NCBI RefSeq assembly: GCF_963169125.1
Contig: NC_084802.1
Span: 11,718,896-11,782,895, forward strand
Reading direction: 5' to 3'
DNA from: Humulus lupulus
Taxonomy: Eukaryota > Streptophyta > Magnoliopsida > Rosales > Cannabaceae
Length of the DNA stretch: 64,000 nt
Below are positions 22,817-34,039 of this stretch, piece after piece. Numbering within the stretch: position 1 is the first letter of the stretch; each line of letters begins with the position of its first letter. The position numbers and the translations under genes were made by a program. The notes beneath the pieces were generated by a model that worked only from the letters and a program-made list of their open reading frames with translations, ran no database searches and had not been told where the DNA came from.

Positions 22817-23700
22817 GTATTTTAAGTGAAAGTATTAGTAGTACGTCTTTTTCGAATACTTAGTTAAACTTGATCGTGTACCCCATAATTGATGCTTACC
22901 ATCTAATAAGTATATAAATTTGAAAGAGCTATCAGAATATATAGTCACCTACAATTATTTCGTCACTGCAATTTTCTTTTATAGAACTTTTTGTACTTGT
23001 TTGGTTTTAATCTCGTAAATCCATTTTGCTGCTTTTGTTTTTTTGTTACGTTTTGTTCTTTATCAGATTTTTCTTGATAATTAACTTGTGAATGTGATTT
23101 GATGTACCAATTATTGGTTCATAGTTGAAACATTATTTTAAAACGTTCATTGGCACCCAAAATGCTATTTTAGTGGAAAAGAAAGCCCTTAAAACTTTAT
23201 CAATTTAATAAGATATATTACTCTTCTCAAGATATATAATGAAAGGTCTCGATTGAACTTTTATGTGCATAAAACATATGAGAATTATGCATTTGAGTCT
23301 CCTCAGATTCCACCACAAATACATAATAATGTTCTCCAGTATTGTTCAACATGATAATAAAATATGTATCATATTTATATAGGAACTCTCTTTGAACTTT
23401 TGAGCCAATTATTACCTTATTGCAATAAATTCTATATTGTATCAAAACTGGTTAGACTAGTTGTTCATTCATCTTACCATAGACTAGAACCACTTTTGAT
23501 TCTGCAATATTTTGTTCATAATTTTAATAACAATGTCAACACTTAACAAAAACTACTAACGACTGCAACTGCATGTATTATTGCCGTTAAAATATTTGAA
23601 TTGATACATATATACGTAGAACAATTAACAATATTTAGTATTTATACCACAAACATCATCACTTCATACAAAGATATATAGCAATAACAAGTTCCTTTTT
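22817..23700. other. Intergenic DNA downstream of the sulfotransferase gene
   Basis: AT-rich sequence with no gene that can be supported. It probably includes the sulfotransferase 3' flank. Confidence 0.5.
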
Positions 23701-23751
23701 GCCCTAAGACAATGGACAAAAATATGAACAAAAAAATAAAATCAAAGCTAG

Positions 23752-24753
23752 CTAGAAATTAAACATTAAACCAGATTGTCCAAATTTTTCTTGGATGAGT
23801 TTTTTTCCACGCTCTGCCATTTGAGGTGTTAAATAGTTCATCCAGTCTCCCATCTCACCTTTCCTAAAGAATGAACTATTGGACAGCTCGAATAACCCAA
23901 TAGAATATTTACCGGTCTTATTGACACTTAAACTTTTCAAATGCTCCAAGCTACATAATCGTTCTATTTCTTTCGGAACACCTTGGTTTTCTTCCTCAGC
24001 TGAAAATGGAAATCCCAAAAACTCTGCTATCTTTTTAATGAAAAACACATTGTCTCTTTTAAGGTCTTCATATTTAAAAAATAATATCTTGTGAGGCATC
24101 TCTAAGCTTGCATTCCAAAACCCCAAAACATGGTCCCAAAATGGTCCAAATGCATGGATTCCTTTACAAAACATATCGAAAGACTCTTCTAAATGGCGTG
24201 GTTCAATGCTATCCCCAAAAAATTTATGAGAAAAGTGCCAATGAGAAACAAATACATCCAATGGATTTCTACAAATGTATACAATTTTACAATCTGAGTG
24301 CTTGATGGAAGGTGGTAATGAAGAGTAAGGAATATGTGTATTCATAATTCTTGGCATCATGTTTTCGATGGGTAATGATGATAATTCAAGCAAGGGGATA
24401 AGGTGGTGTGGATTGGTAGTAAACAAAGGGCTATTGTTATTATCATTAGTGCATGGTTTGAAATCAAGATCAGTACGTTTCATAATTGCAAAAACAAGAG
24501 ATTTTAACCAAGTAGTACCTGATTTTGGACATGAAGCTAATAAAATATCTTCATTTCGTGCCACAAATCGAGTTTGAAGGGATATTAAACCTTTTATTGA
24601 AAACTCTTGAATCCAAAATCCTTGGTAACGATAACGATAGACATCACCAACCGGGTCTTTAACTTTTTCAAGTTTTGCCAAAATGTTATCAACTGTCTCA
24701 TCTGTCTCAACTTCTTCCTCCTTGTTCTTCATACTAACATTTGATATTTCCAT
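23752..24753 (-). CDS. Cytosolic sulfotransferase (plant SOT), intact
   Basis: The enzyme transfers sulfate from PAPS to a hydroxyl group of a small molecule such as a flavonoid, brassinosteroid or glucosinolate-type acceptor. The substrate cannot be told from sequence. The protein has 333 residues from the ATG at 24753, and the frame extends 8 codons upstream without an ATG. It has no introns, as is usual for this family. It keeps the 5'-phosphosulfate loop PKSGTTW (76-82), the catalytic His140 in THIPYSSLP, the 3'-phosphate-binding CRNPLDVFVS (161-170) and the C-terminal RKGEMGDW block (297-304). In that block the usual Lys after GDW is Met. No signal peptide is seen, so it should be cytosolic. 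A fragment of a close relative lies at 33793-33920. Confidence 0.95.
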   Translation of the reverse strand: MEISNVSMKNKEEEVETDETVDNILAKLEKVKDPVGDVYRYRYQGFWIQEFSIKGLISLQTRFVARNEDILLASCPKSGTTWLKSLVFAIMKRTDLDFKPCTNDNNNSPLFTTNPHHLIPLLELSSLPIENMMPRIMNTHIPYSSLPPSIKHSDCKIVYICRNPLDVFVSHWHFSHKFFGDSIEPRHLEESFDMFCKGIHAFGPFWDHVLGFWNASLEMPHKILFFKYEDLKRDNVFFIKKIAEFLGFPFSAEEENQGVPKEIERLCSLEHLKSLSVNKTGKYSIGLFELSNSSFFRKGEMGDWMNYLTPQMAERGKKLIQEKFGQSGLMFNF

Positions 24754-24859
24754 TATAACTGGAAAATAGAAGCTCAATTATATGCAGAAAATTATTCTCC
24801 CAACAAAGTTGTAAAGATATATGCTAGAGATCAGGAGTAGTGAGTGACTACACCTTCAA

Positions 24860-24873
24860 TCCTTTAAATATAG
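24860..24873 (-). promoter_or_regulatory. Probable TATA box of the sulfotransferase gene
   Basis: The minus strand reads GCTATATTTAAAGG about 110 bp upstream of the ATG, a normal distance for a TATA box with a leader of about 80 nt. Confidence 0.5.
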
Positions 24874-24899
24874 CAATGAAAAAAAAAATATTCATTATC

Positions 24900-25320
24900 T
24901 TTTTATTTATTAGATATAATCTATAAATTCAATTCAATTCAATCATTTCTTTCTTTATGGGACAAAAACAACAATAATAATGTTTTTGTTGCACCTACAG
25001 ACTTTCGGTGATACATGATATCAAAATAATTGGAGTAGGTCACCAACTAAATACTATATGGCCAATTCTTTTAAAAAATAATATGTGTCTATTCTTTTCT
25101 CTTCCTCGTCTTTACGTGACTAAAAGTAAACATCATCGATCGATATATATTCACATAAATGCAAAATTAATTTTAACGTTGGTGTAATTATTGTTGTGTA
25201 AGTAGCTAGAGAGCGATAATATTTAGTTTATATTATACTTTTTAATATCCCAATATCTGTCCCACCAACTAATTTAAGACACCTCAATTAATTTAATTAA
25301 CTATTAATAAAATTATTTGA
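24900..25320. other. Upstream region of the sulfotransferase gene
   Basis: AT-rich. No gene or element boundary is recognised. It lies between the promoter and the long inverted repeat. Confidence 0.4.
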
Positions 25321-25329
25321 CAACGTTAA

Positions 25330-26400
25330 AATGAATTAACAAAAAATTCAATTCTCTCTCTTCAATTAATACTAAATTCTCTCTCCAATAAAAATAATAA
25401 TAATATCAATTTATTTTTAAAAAAAAAATCTCAATTTAAATTTAACAATAATATTCATCCGTTAAATATAAAATTAGTTTAAAATCCTTATTAAAATTTA
25501 ATCTCAATTAATTAAAAGTCTAATTTTGTTGGTAATCAGTCTAGTTAAAAGATAAAAAAATTTTAAAATATTTTTCGAAATAAAAATAAAATAGAAAACC
25601 ACATTAATACTATTGCTCTCAACGTTAAAGGAAATAAAATACATAACCTTTCTTTATAAAAGATAAAATCATAAGTCATTACCAACATAACATAATTATA
25701 TGTGATTTTTTTTTTCAAAACAAAAAAGAAAAGGTTAAAATCGTCCCATATTAATGTTAAATTTAAATTAAAAAAAATACAATATTAGTCCCATTTAAAT
25801 TAGGGGAATAGCAATTCTTATTCAAATTAAGATTATACAATCAAATTTTCATTTTTTTTATTTTTCCTATTATTTTGCATAAGAAAATGCTCTTTCTTCG
25901 CTCCTATTTTATTGTAGAAGAATACATGTAAGTGCTAATTTTTTTTGAAAAAAAAAAATACATATAGTTATGTTATGTAGGTAATAACTTATGATCAGAT
26001 TTTAACTTTTATAGAGAAATGCTATGTATTTTATTTCCTTTAATGTTGAGAGCAATAATGTTAATGTGGTTTTCTATTTTATTTTTATTTCCAAAAATAT
26101 TTTAAATTTTTTTAGTCGTTTAACGTAACTGATTACCAAAAAAATTAGACTTTTAATTAATTGAGATTAAATTTTAATAAGGATTTTTGATAAATGTCAC
26201 CAAAAAATAGGACTTTTAATTAATTGAGATTAAATTTTAATAAGGATTTTCAACTAATTTTATATTTAACTGGTGGATATTATTGCCAAATTTAAATTGA
26301 GATTATTTTTCTTTTAAAAATAAATTTATATTATTATTATTATTTTTATTGGAGAGAGAATTTAACATTAATTAGGAGAGATAATTGAAAGCTTCATTAA
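25330..26400. mobile_element. Long inverted repeat, arms about 370-430 bp (non-autonomous DNA element candidate)
   Basis: The left arm (about 25330-25705) and right arm (about 25960-26400) are reverse complements. Shared landmarks include CTAAATTCTCTCTCC, TAGAAAACCACATTAA and AAGGAAATAAAATACAT. The spacer is about 260 bp. The right arm has an extra direct duplication of about 65 bp around GAGATTAAATTTTAATAAGG (near 26165 and 26230). There is no coding sequence. Exact ends and the target duplication could not be fixed. It may be a long-TIR or foldback-type element. Confidence 0.65.
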
Positions 26401-26426
26401 TTTTTTATATACGCCATATATATATA

Positions 26427-27188
26427 TGTTATACCAGATTTCAAGCTATGTTAAATGTAACCTCGAAAGTTGGATTCACAAACGAATGGACTCGTAAGGT
26501 TTAGAGTATGCTCTAGGACTAAATATCGAGCCTGCAAGACTGAGACGACCTCGAATATGGTGATCTCGAAGTATTCACGATCTCGGAAGGTAGCCCTGGA
26601 GACGCATTTATCCTCAGGGACGACCTCGGATCAGGGGTTCCGAGCTCGACGCACATACGAGCTCGAAAGCTAACGAGAAACCTGGGAGGCTAAGGCCTTG
26701 GAGATATATGATAAAAACTGAGAATATCTATAAGTGTTGTCCATAAGAGACGTAATCTTCATTTATTATTTTAAATCCCATAAAGTCGTGGGATATTATT
26801 TGGTTAATTATTCGCCCCCTGGTCTTCAGGAGACGTTTCCTTTTATATCTGATTATAGGCATTTAAAGCCATTTATTTTATTTACACAAAAAGAGTAACT
26901 ACCCAAAATATGTGGGATATTATTCTGCAACTTTCTCTATAAATAGAGAGGTCATGCACCATTGTAAGGGACCGAAATTCTGAACCTTGAGAGAAAACTC
27001 TGAAGAATTCATGCTTAAGAATTTTCAGAGATAATCTTGAGTTTAATAAAAGAGACTCGTGGACTAGGCAGATTTAACTGCTGAACCACGAAAAAAATCG
27101 TGTTTTGTGTTGTTATATTTTAATTGGTCATTACTGTTTGTTGTTTACGTGCTCTTCTTTCACTGATTGACGAAAAACGGCGTCAACA
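26427..27188 (+). repeat. Solo LTR of the Region 1 Tat family, target duplication ATATA
   Basis: It starts TGTTATACCAGATTTCAAG and ends GGCGTCAACA, as the LTR at 7477-8271 does on the other strand. It is 762 bp against 795. Both sides carry ATATA (26422-26426 and 27189-27193), which supports a solo LTR from recombination between the two LTRs of one element. The ATATA lies in a TA-rich stretch, so the duplication alone would be weak evidence. A TATA-like CTATAAATAGAGAGG is near 26938. Confidence 0.9.
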
Positions 27189-27976
27189 ATATATATATAT
27201 ATTAGATACAAGTAACATGCAATGTACATTTTTGTAGTTTTATTTATAGAATTTATTAATTATTTTTATTAAATTTATATTAATGTCATATAAAATTCAA
27301 ATAAATATCCTGTTGTAATTAAATAATTTTTTTTATAAGTTTATGTTTGTTCTAGTTTTTGAATTTAGGAGTGACAACAAGAGATTATATATTATATGTT
27401 TAATGTAATATTAAATATTATACATTTTAAGTTTCTTGCTAGTTTTTTTTTAAAATAATTTGTTGCTAATTGACAGTAGATTATTAAATATGTTTAATAT
27501 GATATTATTCTAATAAGTGAGTTTAAGTTTAATTAAATTTTATTTAAGTTATAAATTTTATTATTTTTAAATAATTATCATTGTAAAACATCTAAAAGTA
27601 TCATATTTTAATTTGTTTAATTATTTATTATTTTTAAATAATTATTATGGTGAAATATCTCAAAAATATCACATTTTAATTTGTTTAATTATTTATTATT
27701 TTTAAATAATTCTCATTCTAAAATATCTCAAAAGTATCTTATTTTAATTTTTTTATTATTTATTTTATTTTATTTAAGTTTAAGTGATGTTTACAAACTA
27801 CCCTTAAATATAAGAATATTCTGTTAAATATAAGAATATTTTGTTAAAATTAATATTAAAAAATGTTAAAACCAAGAATTTTCAACTTATTATATAGAAT
27901 ATATATATATATGAGTATATGAATTCATACACAGTGACATAAATATATTTTTATAGAATGGCATGAATATATAATA
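27189..27976. other. AT-rich DNA, no gene seen
   Basis: Contains near-repeats of TTAATTTGTTTAATTATTTATTATTTTTAAATAATT at about 27600-27760, broken here as TTAATTTGTTTAATTA plus TTTATTATTTTTAAATAA. The period is about 70 bp, with three degenerate copies. Confidence 0.5.
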
Positions 27977-28589
27977 GGGAAATTACCCAATATACTGTTT
28001 GTTACCATTTTTTTTTCATTTTTACGTCATTTTTTATTTCCTTTCATTGTTATAATTTTATTTATGCAATTATACGGTTTGTTTATGCAATTATATGGTC
28101 TAAATTACCCTTCCCTAACCCTTAACGTTATTCAGCTTGGAGAGTTCTCCACCTCCGTGTCAAGAGACTACAGCAGCCTCTCTTCACCTCCGTGTCTCCA
28201 CCTCCTCTCTTCTCACTCTCATTTTGTCGGAGCCTTTCGTCTTTTACTCCTCTTCCTCTCGGCAGCGCAAGCTCAAGGAGCTCGACAGCCTCCAAGTCTA
28301 TGCTCGTCTCTTAGTCCTCTCCATCTCGGCGGCGCAAGCTCGAGGAGCTCAGCGGCAATATCAATAAGCCTTTTTTTCTGCCTTTCCGTCTTGCAAATTT
28401 CATGTAAATTTCCAATGACAAATTCTGGTTAAAGCATATTAAATAAATGATACATATATATATATATTCTTCTGCAATGAATTTGCAACTGATTTGCCAA
28501 ACTGTAATAATGTGAAAACTCCAACTTGTTTTCTACGTGTAGTAGTATAAAAGGAGCTCCAACTTGTTTTCTATGTGTAGTAGTAGTAA

Positions 28590-28919
28590 ATGATGCAAAG
28601 AGAGAAAATGGGAGGTTTGCAAGTGTTTAATTTGCAAGAAAATGTCAAGGGAAAAAAGAGAGATAGAGTACCCTGTCCTTATTGTGGAGGACCTGTGCTG
28701 GAATGAATTTTAGAGACCCATTTGTTGGTTTTTTGTATTCCAATTCCCCACAAACTTAGAACCAAATTTTATTTCACCATTTGCTCCACTCACCAAAACC
28801 TCTCTCAAAGTTGTTATTCTCCTCTGTTTTTTGACAAAACCAGACGATGGTTCTCCTATCTCTATAAATGCTGCTACTGGTCTTTCATTTTAATTCTTAT
28901 TGTTATAAGAATATTCTGA
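28590..28919 (+). pseudogene. Remnant of a small plant zinc-ribbon-like gene
   Basis: From ATG 28590 the frame reads MMQREKMGGLQVFN through VPCPYCGGPVLE to a TGA at 28704-28706. It then stays open to 28919 with HLLVFCIPIPHKLRTKFYF and TICSTHQ. I recall short plant proteins with CPYCGG, then WRFCFLP, then a CTxC pair, and this looks like one of them. If so, the TGA is a nonsense change and the second CxxC has lost its first Cys (FTIC). The gene name and function are unknown to me. It could be a chance resemblance. Confidence 0.4.
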
Positions 28920-29290
28920 TGATTTGGTTTTCAAGGATTTGGTGGGAAATTTTCAGAAATGACACTTTTATTTATTTATTGGAAGTATCTTTTCTCCAAA
29001 CATTTTGTCATTGATTTCTGATTTTAATATGTAATATCGTTGTGAGGTCTATGCCCAAATTAAATATTGATTTATGGAATTAGGTGGTTCTGACTTGTGT
29101 TTTCATGTCCAATCGTATACTCTAATAACTCTAATAACTCTTTTTCATTGATCTATATACTCATGTTTTCCATCTATTTATTAACATTAATGTATATAAA
29201 TTATATATATATATAAATATCTAGCTATATAATGCTAATATATTTTAGCCCATAGGGGCAAGGGTGATTAGGAGAGTGTTCTTTTGAGGG

Positions 29291-29431
29291 GCAAGTTAGA
29301 GATTCAAATGTTATTCTTATTTGTTAATTGATCATATATCTTAAGCAAGTTAGAGATTCAAATGTTATTCTTATTTGTTAATTGATCAAATATCTTAAGC
29401 AAGTTAGAGATTCAAATGTTATTCTTTTCTG
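29291..29431. repeat. 54-bp tandem repeat, 2.6 copies
   Basis: GCAAGTTAGAGATTCAAATG starts at 29291, 29345 and 29399, with nearly identical 54-bp units; the third is truncated. It directly precedes the minisatellite. Confidence 0.92.
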
Positions 29432-29465
29432 TGTATCTATACTTTTGAATCACTTTACTCTCTCA

Positions 29466-30830
29466 CTGCAACTCATTGCAACCCACTGCAACTCCTATTG
29501 TGAGTTATCCATATGAATTACGAATACAACCACATGCAACCTAAACCAACATAAGGCTAGTCCAAGTGCAACCCAATGCAACTCCTAATGTGAGTTATCC
29601 TTATGAATTACGAATGCAACCACATGCAACCGAGAGCAACACATGACTAGTCCAAGTGCAACCAACTGAAACCCACTGCAACTCCTAATATGCGTTATCC
29701 ATATGAATTACGAATGCAACCACATGCAACCTAAACCAAAATAAGGCTAGTCCAAGTGCAACCCAATGCAACTCCTAATGTGAGTTGTCCATATGAATTA
29801 CAAATGCAACCATATGCTACTGAAAGCAACACATGGCTAGTCCAAGTGCAATCCACTGCAACTCACTGCAACTCCTAATATGAGCTATCCATTTGAATTA
29901 CGAATGCAACCACATGCAACCTAAAGCAATGCATGGCTAGTCCAAGTACAACCCACTGCAACTCCTAATGTGAGTTATCCTTATGAATTACGAATGCAAC
30001 CACATGCAACCGAGAGCAACACATGGCTAGTCCAAGTGCAACCAATTGCAACCCACTGCAACTCCTAATATGAGTTATCCATATGAATTACAAATGCAAC
30101 CACATGCAACCTAAACCAACATAAGGCTAGTCCAAGTGCAACCCAATGCAACTCCTAATGTGAGTTATCCATATGAATTACAAATGCAACCATATGCAAC
30201 TGAAAGCAACACATGGCTAGTCCAAGTGCAACCCACTGCAACTCCTAATATGAACTCCTAATATGAGTTATCCATATGAATTACGAATGCAATCACATGC
30301 AACCTAAAGCAATGCATGGCTAGTCCAAGTGCAACCCACTGCAACTCCTAATGTGAGTTATCCTTATGAATTACGAACGCAACCACATGCAACCGAGAGC
30401 AACACATGACTAGTCCAAGTGCAACCAACTGCAACTCACTGCAACTCCTAATATGAGTTATCCATATGAATTACGAATGCAACCACATGCAACCTAAACC
30501 AACATAAGGCTAGTCCAAGTGCAACCCAATGCAACTCCTAATGTGAGTTATCCTTATGAATTACGAATGCAACCACATGCAACCGAGAGAAACACATGGA
30601 TAGTCCAACTGCAACCCATTGCAACTCCTAATATGAGTTATCCAAATGAATTACGAATGCAACCACATGCTACCTAAAGCAATGCATGGCTAGTCCAAGT
30701 GCAACCCACTGCAACTCATTGCAATTCCTACTGTGAGTTATCCATATGAATTACGAATACAACCACATGCAACCTAAAACAACACATAGAAAGCTTGAGT
30801 TACCTCTATGCAACCGAATGCAACTAAATG
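29466..30830. repeat. Minisatellite with about 90-103 bp monomers, four-monomer higher-order period near 381 bp
   Basis: Fourteen monomers each contain a variant of GAGTTATCC(A/T)TATGAATTAC, then GCAACCACATGCAACC and GGCTAGTCCAAGTGCAAC. Monomers fall into classes by the stretch after GCAACC (CTAAACCAACATAAGG, GAGAGCAACACATG, TGAAAGCAACACATGG, CTAAAGCAATGCATGG). The class order A-C-D-B repeats from 29692 to 30453, with corresponding monomers 380-383 bp apart. The shortest recurrent word is TGCAACC. The array fades to scattered TGCAACC-like words up to about 31510. Confidence 0.9.
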
Positions 30831-31510
30831 CAATTCTTAATGCAACCTAAAGTAACCCACATGCAATTTCAAATGGAATCTTACATACACGCCCAATGCA
30901 ACCATCTGCAACCTTATATACACGCTCATTGAAACTAATGCAAGCGTAACCTACCCCAATGCAACCCAATGCATATTCAAATGTAACCCAAGTTTGCAAA
31001 ATAAATTATTAAAATTTAACCAAGTGCAACCTCAAATGCAAGCCCAATGCAACTTAAAGCAACCCGTTACAATCTCAAATGCAATCTAATGCAACTCAAA
31101 ATACCTTATGCAACCTCAAATGCAAATTACAACTTGCTATGCAACCTAAAACAACTTATAAAAATTAATTTATATATTTCAGCATGTTAAGCAACTATAT
31201 ATAAATCTCATTATGTAAATTAATCATTCTTATGTAACCTTATGCAATCCATTTTAATCGATAGCATCTTAAAAACTCATGCAAATTTTATCATGTTAAG
31301 CAGCTATAGCAACCTCATATTGTAAATTAATCATCATTATGAAATCCAATGCAACCGAAAGTAACTTAAAAAAATTCATATACAAATTTCAATGACTTAA
31401 GCAATCTAATTTGAAACTAAAGCAACATAAAAAAAATCTTCATTTGCAACTAAAGCAACTTCAAAATATCATATGCAAATTACAACATATTGGTACATTA
31501 AGATGTAAAT
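30831..31510. repeat. Degenerate TGCAACC-rich tail of the minisatellite
   Basis: Irregularly spaced copies of TGCAACC, GCAACTTAAAG and similar words. There is no clear period. It is probably the oldest part of the array. Confidence 0.7.
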
Positions 31511-31944
31511 CAAATTTTTTTGGCTTTCAAATGAAGAAAGGTCACAAGAAAGCATTGAACATATGTGATTCCATCATGGTAAAAAAAATAGTATTTCATT
31601 AATTGTTTTAAAAATTTAAATATACATATAATTTTATATATGTATATATATAAAGTTATTAAAGTAAAATGTCTAATTCACTGATCATTACTAGTTCTGA
31701 TGGGTAATTAATTTAGACGAATGATAGAGAAAAATATGAAAAAGGACATGACTCATTATCAAAGTTGGAAAACATGTAAATTTAGGTTGAGAAAACCAAA
31801 TAAAGCCTCAAAAAAACTAAAGAATAAAGTTAAGACCGTATTCTAGAAATAAAAACTTAAGAATTATATATAAATGAAACATTTTTTAAAAAACCGTATA
31901 AATGAATAAAGAATTTTCTATATCCGTATAGATGAAAAAACCCC

Positions 31945-32470
31945 TATATAATACCCTCCACATGATATCTTGTTAACGGTTAGATCCTTAATTTATGGTT
32001 GGGTAGTTCAAAAAGAAAAAGTCAATAGCTACGTATAATATATAATCATGTATCTATATATATATATATAAAATCATGTAAACATATAATCACGTATATG
32101 TGTGATGACAATTGCTAATTATATAAATAGTGTAAAAGATAAATCTCAGTATGATTCTAGTCATGCTAATATTTTTTTAAAAAGAAAAAGAAAAAAATAA
32201 CGGGTCGGGTCAAACCCATTCCAGAATTAGGACTCTTGTGGGGCGGGATGGGGCAGAACCTTAACGGGGCGGAACCGACCCGTCCTGCCTCATTTCTATT
32301 CCTATCCTCCCATAGAAACTTAGTCTAAATACATATATTTTGGATGTTTTATCACCAAAAAAATGCAAGATCTTGTCGTAGAAGAAATCAAACACAATCA
32401 ACTGATGCAGTTAATTGAACACAATAACTTACTCAATCATTGTTATTTTTCTTCATAAGAATGTGTTGAA
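31945..32470. other. Flank between MULE candidate and hAT remnant
   Basis: AT-rich, except for a GC-rich patch at 32199-32292 with GGGGCGGGATGGGGC and GGGGCGGAACCGACCCG. Such patches occur near the ends of some hAT-type elements, but no terminal repeat could be paired. Confidence 0.4.
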
Positions 32471-32474
32471 TTTA

Positions 32475-32945
32475 TTATTTTTGATTCATCAAAGAATCAC
32501 ACTTACCACAATGATCTCCAATATGTTGTCCAAGTTTTTCTGATAATTTCTTCCAATTTTTAAAACCATCTCTAGCAAATGTGTGACCACAACTATGTTT
32601 TCTATTATTGTCTTTAAAAAGATAGCAACATATACAAAATATAAAATCTTTGTTGATGCTATATTCCAGCCACGAAGAGTATGTCTCATACCATGAAATG
32701 TTGAATTGACGTTTCACTTCCCCATAGTAAGGAGAAAACTCATGAAGTTTCCGTTGACAAGGCTCTTGCTGTAAATAATGTCTTCGAATTTCATCTTAAA
32801 TATTTGGGTTGTAATGAGAAATTGGGGCTCACAATCCATGATCACTCGTATTAATAGAAATATGTTGCCTCTTTCAACTGTTCTTAACTTCTACTTCAGA
32901 AATATGTGACAAATTTGGAACTTTATTATAAAATTTCTCCATATC
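32475..32945 (-). pseudogene. N-terminal remnant of a hAT (TTF zinc finger / DUF4371 type) transposase
   Basis: On the minus strand the order is EKFYNKVPNLSHISE, DEIRRHYLQQEPCQRKLHEF, then VKRQFNISWYETYSSWLEYS and CICCYLF, with HTFARDGFKNWKKLSEKLGQ and a trailing H...C. This is the TTF-type zinc finger that starts many plant hAT transposases. TGA and TAA codons lie near 32888, 32837 and 32798, and the frame ends at 32475 after the finger. The catalytic part and DUF4371 core are absent. Confidence 0.75.
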
Positions 32946-32949
32946 TGTT

Positions 32950-33790
32950 TCATTTATAATTTATAAAATTAAATATAACAGAATAATAAAAATGAATACA
33001 CATATTTCAGTAAAATCCAATCACATTAAACAATTAATTATATCATTATAATTTATACACAAATATGATTTTGTTATCTTATACATTGCAATTAGATTCC
33101 AAACCTTATCATTATTATACATCATTTTTTTATGCACAAATATGTTTTACAATATACATAAGGACAATCCTAATTCTTAAGTACATAATTTTTTATTTTC
33201 TTAAATTTATTGATAATTTCGTAATCAACCCCAATTTGTTTGTGTGCTTCTTTGTAATAACTTGATATTATTAAAGATTATAGTTTTTTAATTTGGTTAA
33301 CTACTCTCTTTGTCTTTCAAATTTTGTTTAACTATTCTCTTTGTTCTAAATCATAAACATGATTTATATATTGGACGTGATATCATGACTAGAAATAATA
33401 GTATATAATTGGTGGCTTGCACCAATTATTATGATAGGAAATCCTGGAGGAAGATCTTGTGTTGCCGAATGCCAAGTCAATGGATAAATTGTCACCTAGC
33501 AATTATTATGATAGAAGGTCAGTAGGTGCAACCAAAAAACATTAATTGATTAAGGCAGTAGATGCAACTAAAGCATTATATTAATTGAACATGTGATACA
33601 TGAAAAATAAATTATTGAATTAAAAATAGGCTATCTAAAGCAAAAGAGATTCGATACAAATTTTTTTCTCCAATGTATATTGAAAGGATTGAAGATGTGT
33701 AGACTCACTCACTACTCACCACAGACCACAGCCTCTTTTAAAACAATTGGGAGAATAGTTTTCAAAATTTGAGCTTTTATTGTGGCATTC
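32950..33790. other. Intergenic DNA, no gene seen
   Basis: AT-rich. No element boundary or coding signal is supported. Confidence 0.5.
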
Positions 33791-33792
33791 AA

Positions 33793-33920
33793 ATGGAAGT
33801 ATCAAGTGTTATTAAGAAGAATAAAGGGGAAGAAATGGAGCGAGAAGAGACTCTTGATGAAATTTTGGCAAAGCTTGAAAAAGTTAAAGACCAGGACGTG
33901 ATGTCTATTATTACCATTTT
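33793..33920 (+). pseudogene. 5' fragment of a sulfotransferase gene
   Basis: From ATG 33793 it encodes MEVSSVIKKNKGEE and then TLDEILAKLEKVKD. This matches the N-terminus of the intact gene at 23752-24753, which has DETVDNILAKLEKVKD. After about 33900 the similarity continues one frame over (GATGTCTAT, coding DVY) and fades by about 33920. The PAPS-binding loop and everything downstream are missing. It lies in the opposite orientation to the intact copy. A Tat-type LTR begins about 120 bp further on. Confidence 0.85.
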
Positions 33921-34039
33921 TGAAGCGTAAAATAATAGATAGGTTTAAAAAGTGAATTGTGCAACAATGAGAATGTCTACAATACATAGCTATTATTACA
34001 AGAATACCATGAAGGAAGCTTACATAAACAAACAAGCTC

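Larger units (their letters stand above)
27977..31944. mobile_element. Probable Mutator-like element (Pack-MULE candidate), 9-bp target duplication
   Basis: TATATAATA occurs exactly at 27968-27976 and 31945-31953. The enclosed DNA starts GGGAAATTACCCAATATAC and ends with the reverse complement of GGGGTTTTTTCATCTATACGG. The two ends agree at about half of 21 positions, including GGG and TATAC. A 9-bp duplication is characteristic of Mutator elements. No transposase is seen. The interior holds a GC-richer leader-like segment (28130-28370), a small zinc-ribbon gene remnant (28590-28919), and a minisatellite. The AT-rich duplication and weak terminal similarity leave real doubt. Confidence 0.5.

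Noticed and set aside
28064..28432. Ser/Leu-rich open frame of 122 residues
   Set aside because: The composition looks like translated CT-rich leader DNA. It contains a tandem near-duplication (CGGCAGCGCAAGCTC and CGGCGGCGCAAGCTC) and no domain.
32199..32292. GC-rich GGGGCGGGATGGGGC patch as a regulatory island
   Set aside because: More likely the terminal region of a degraded hAT-type or similar repeat. No gene starts nearby.
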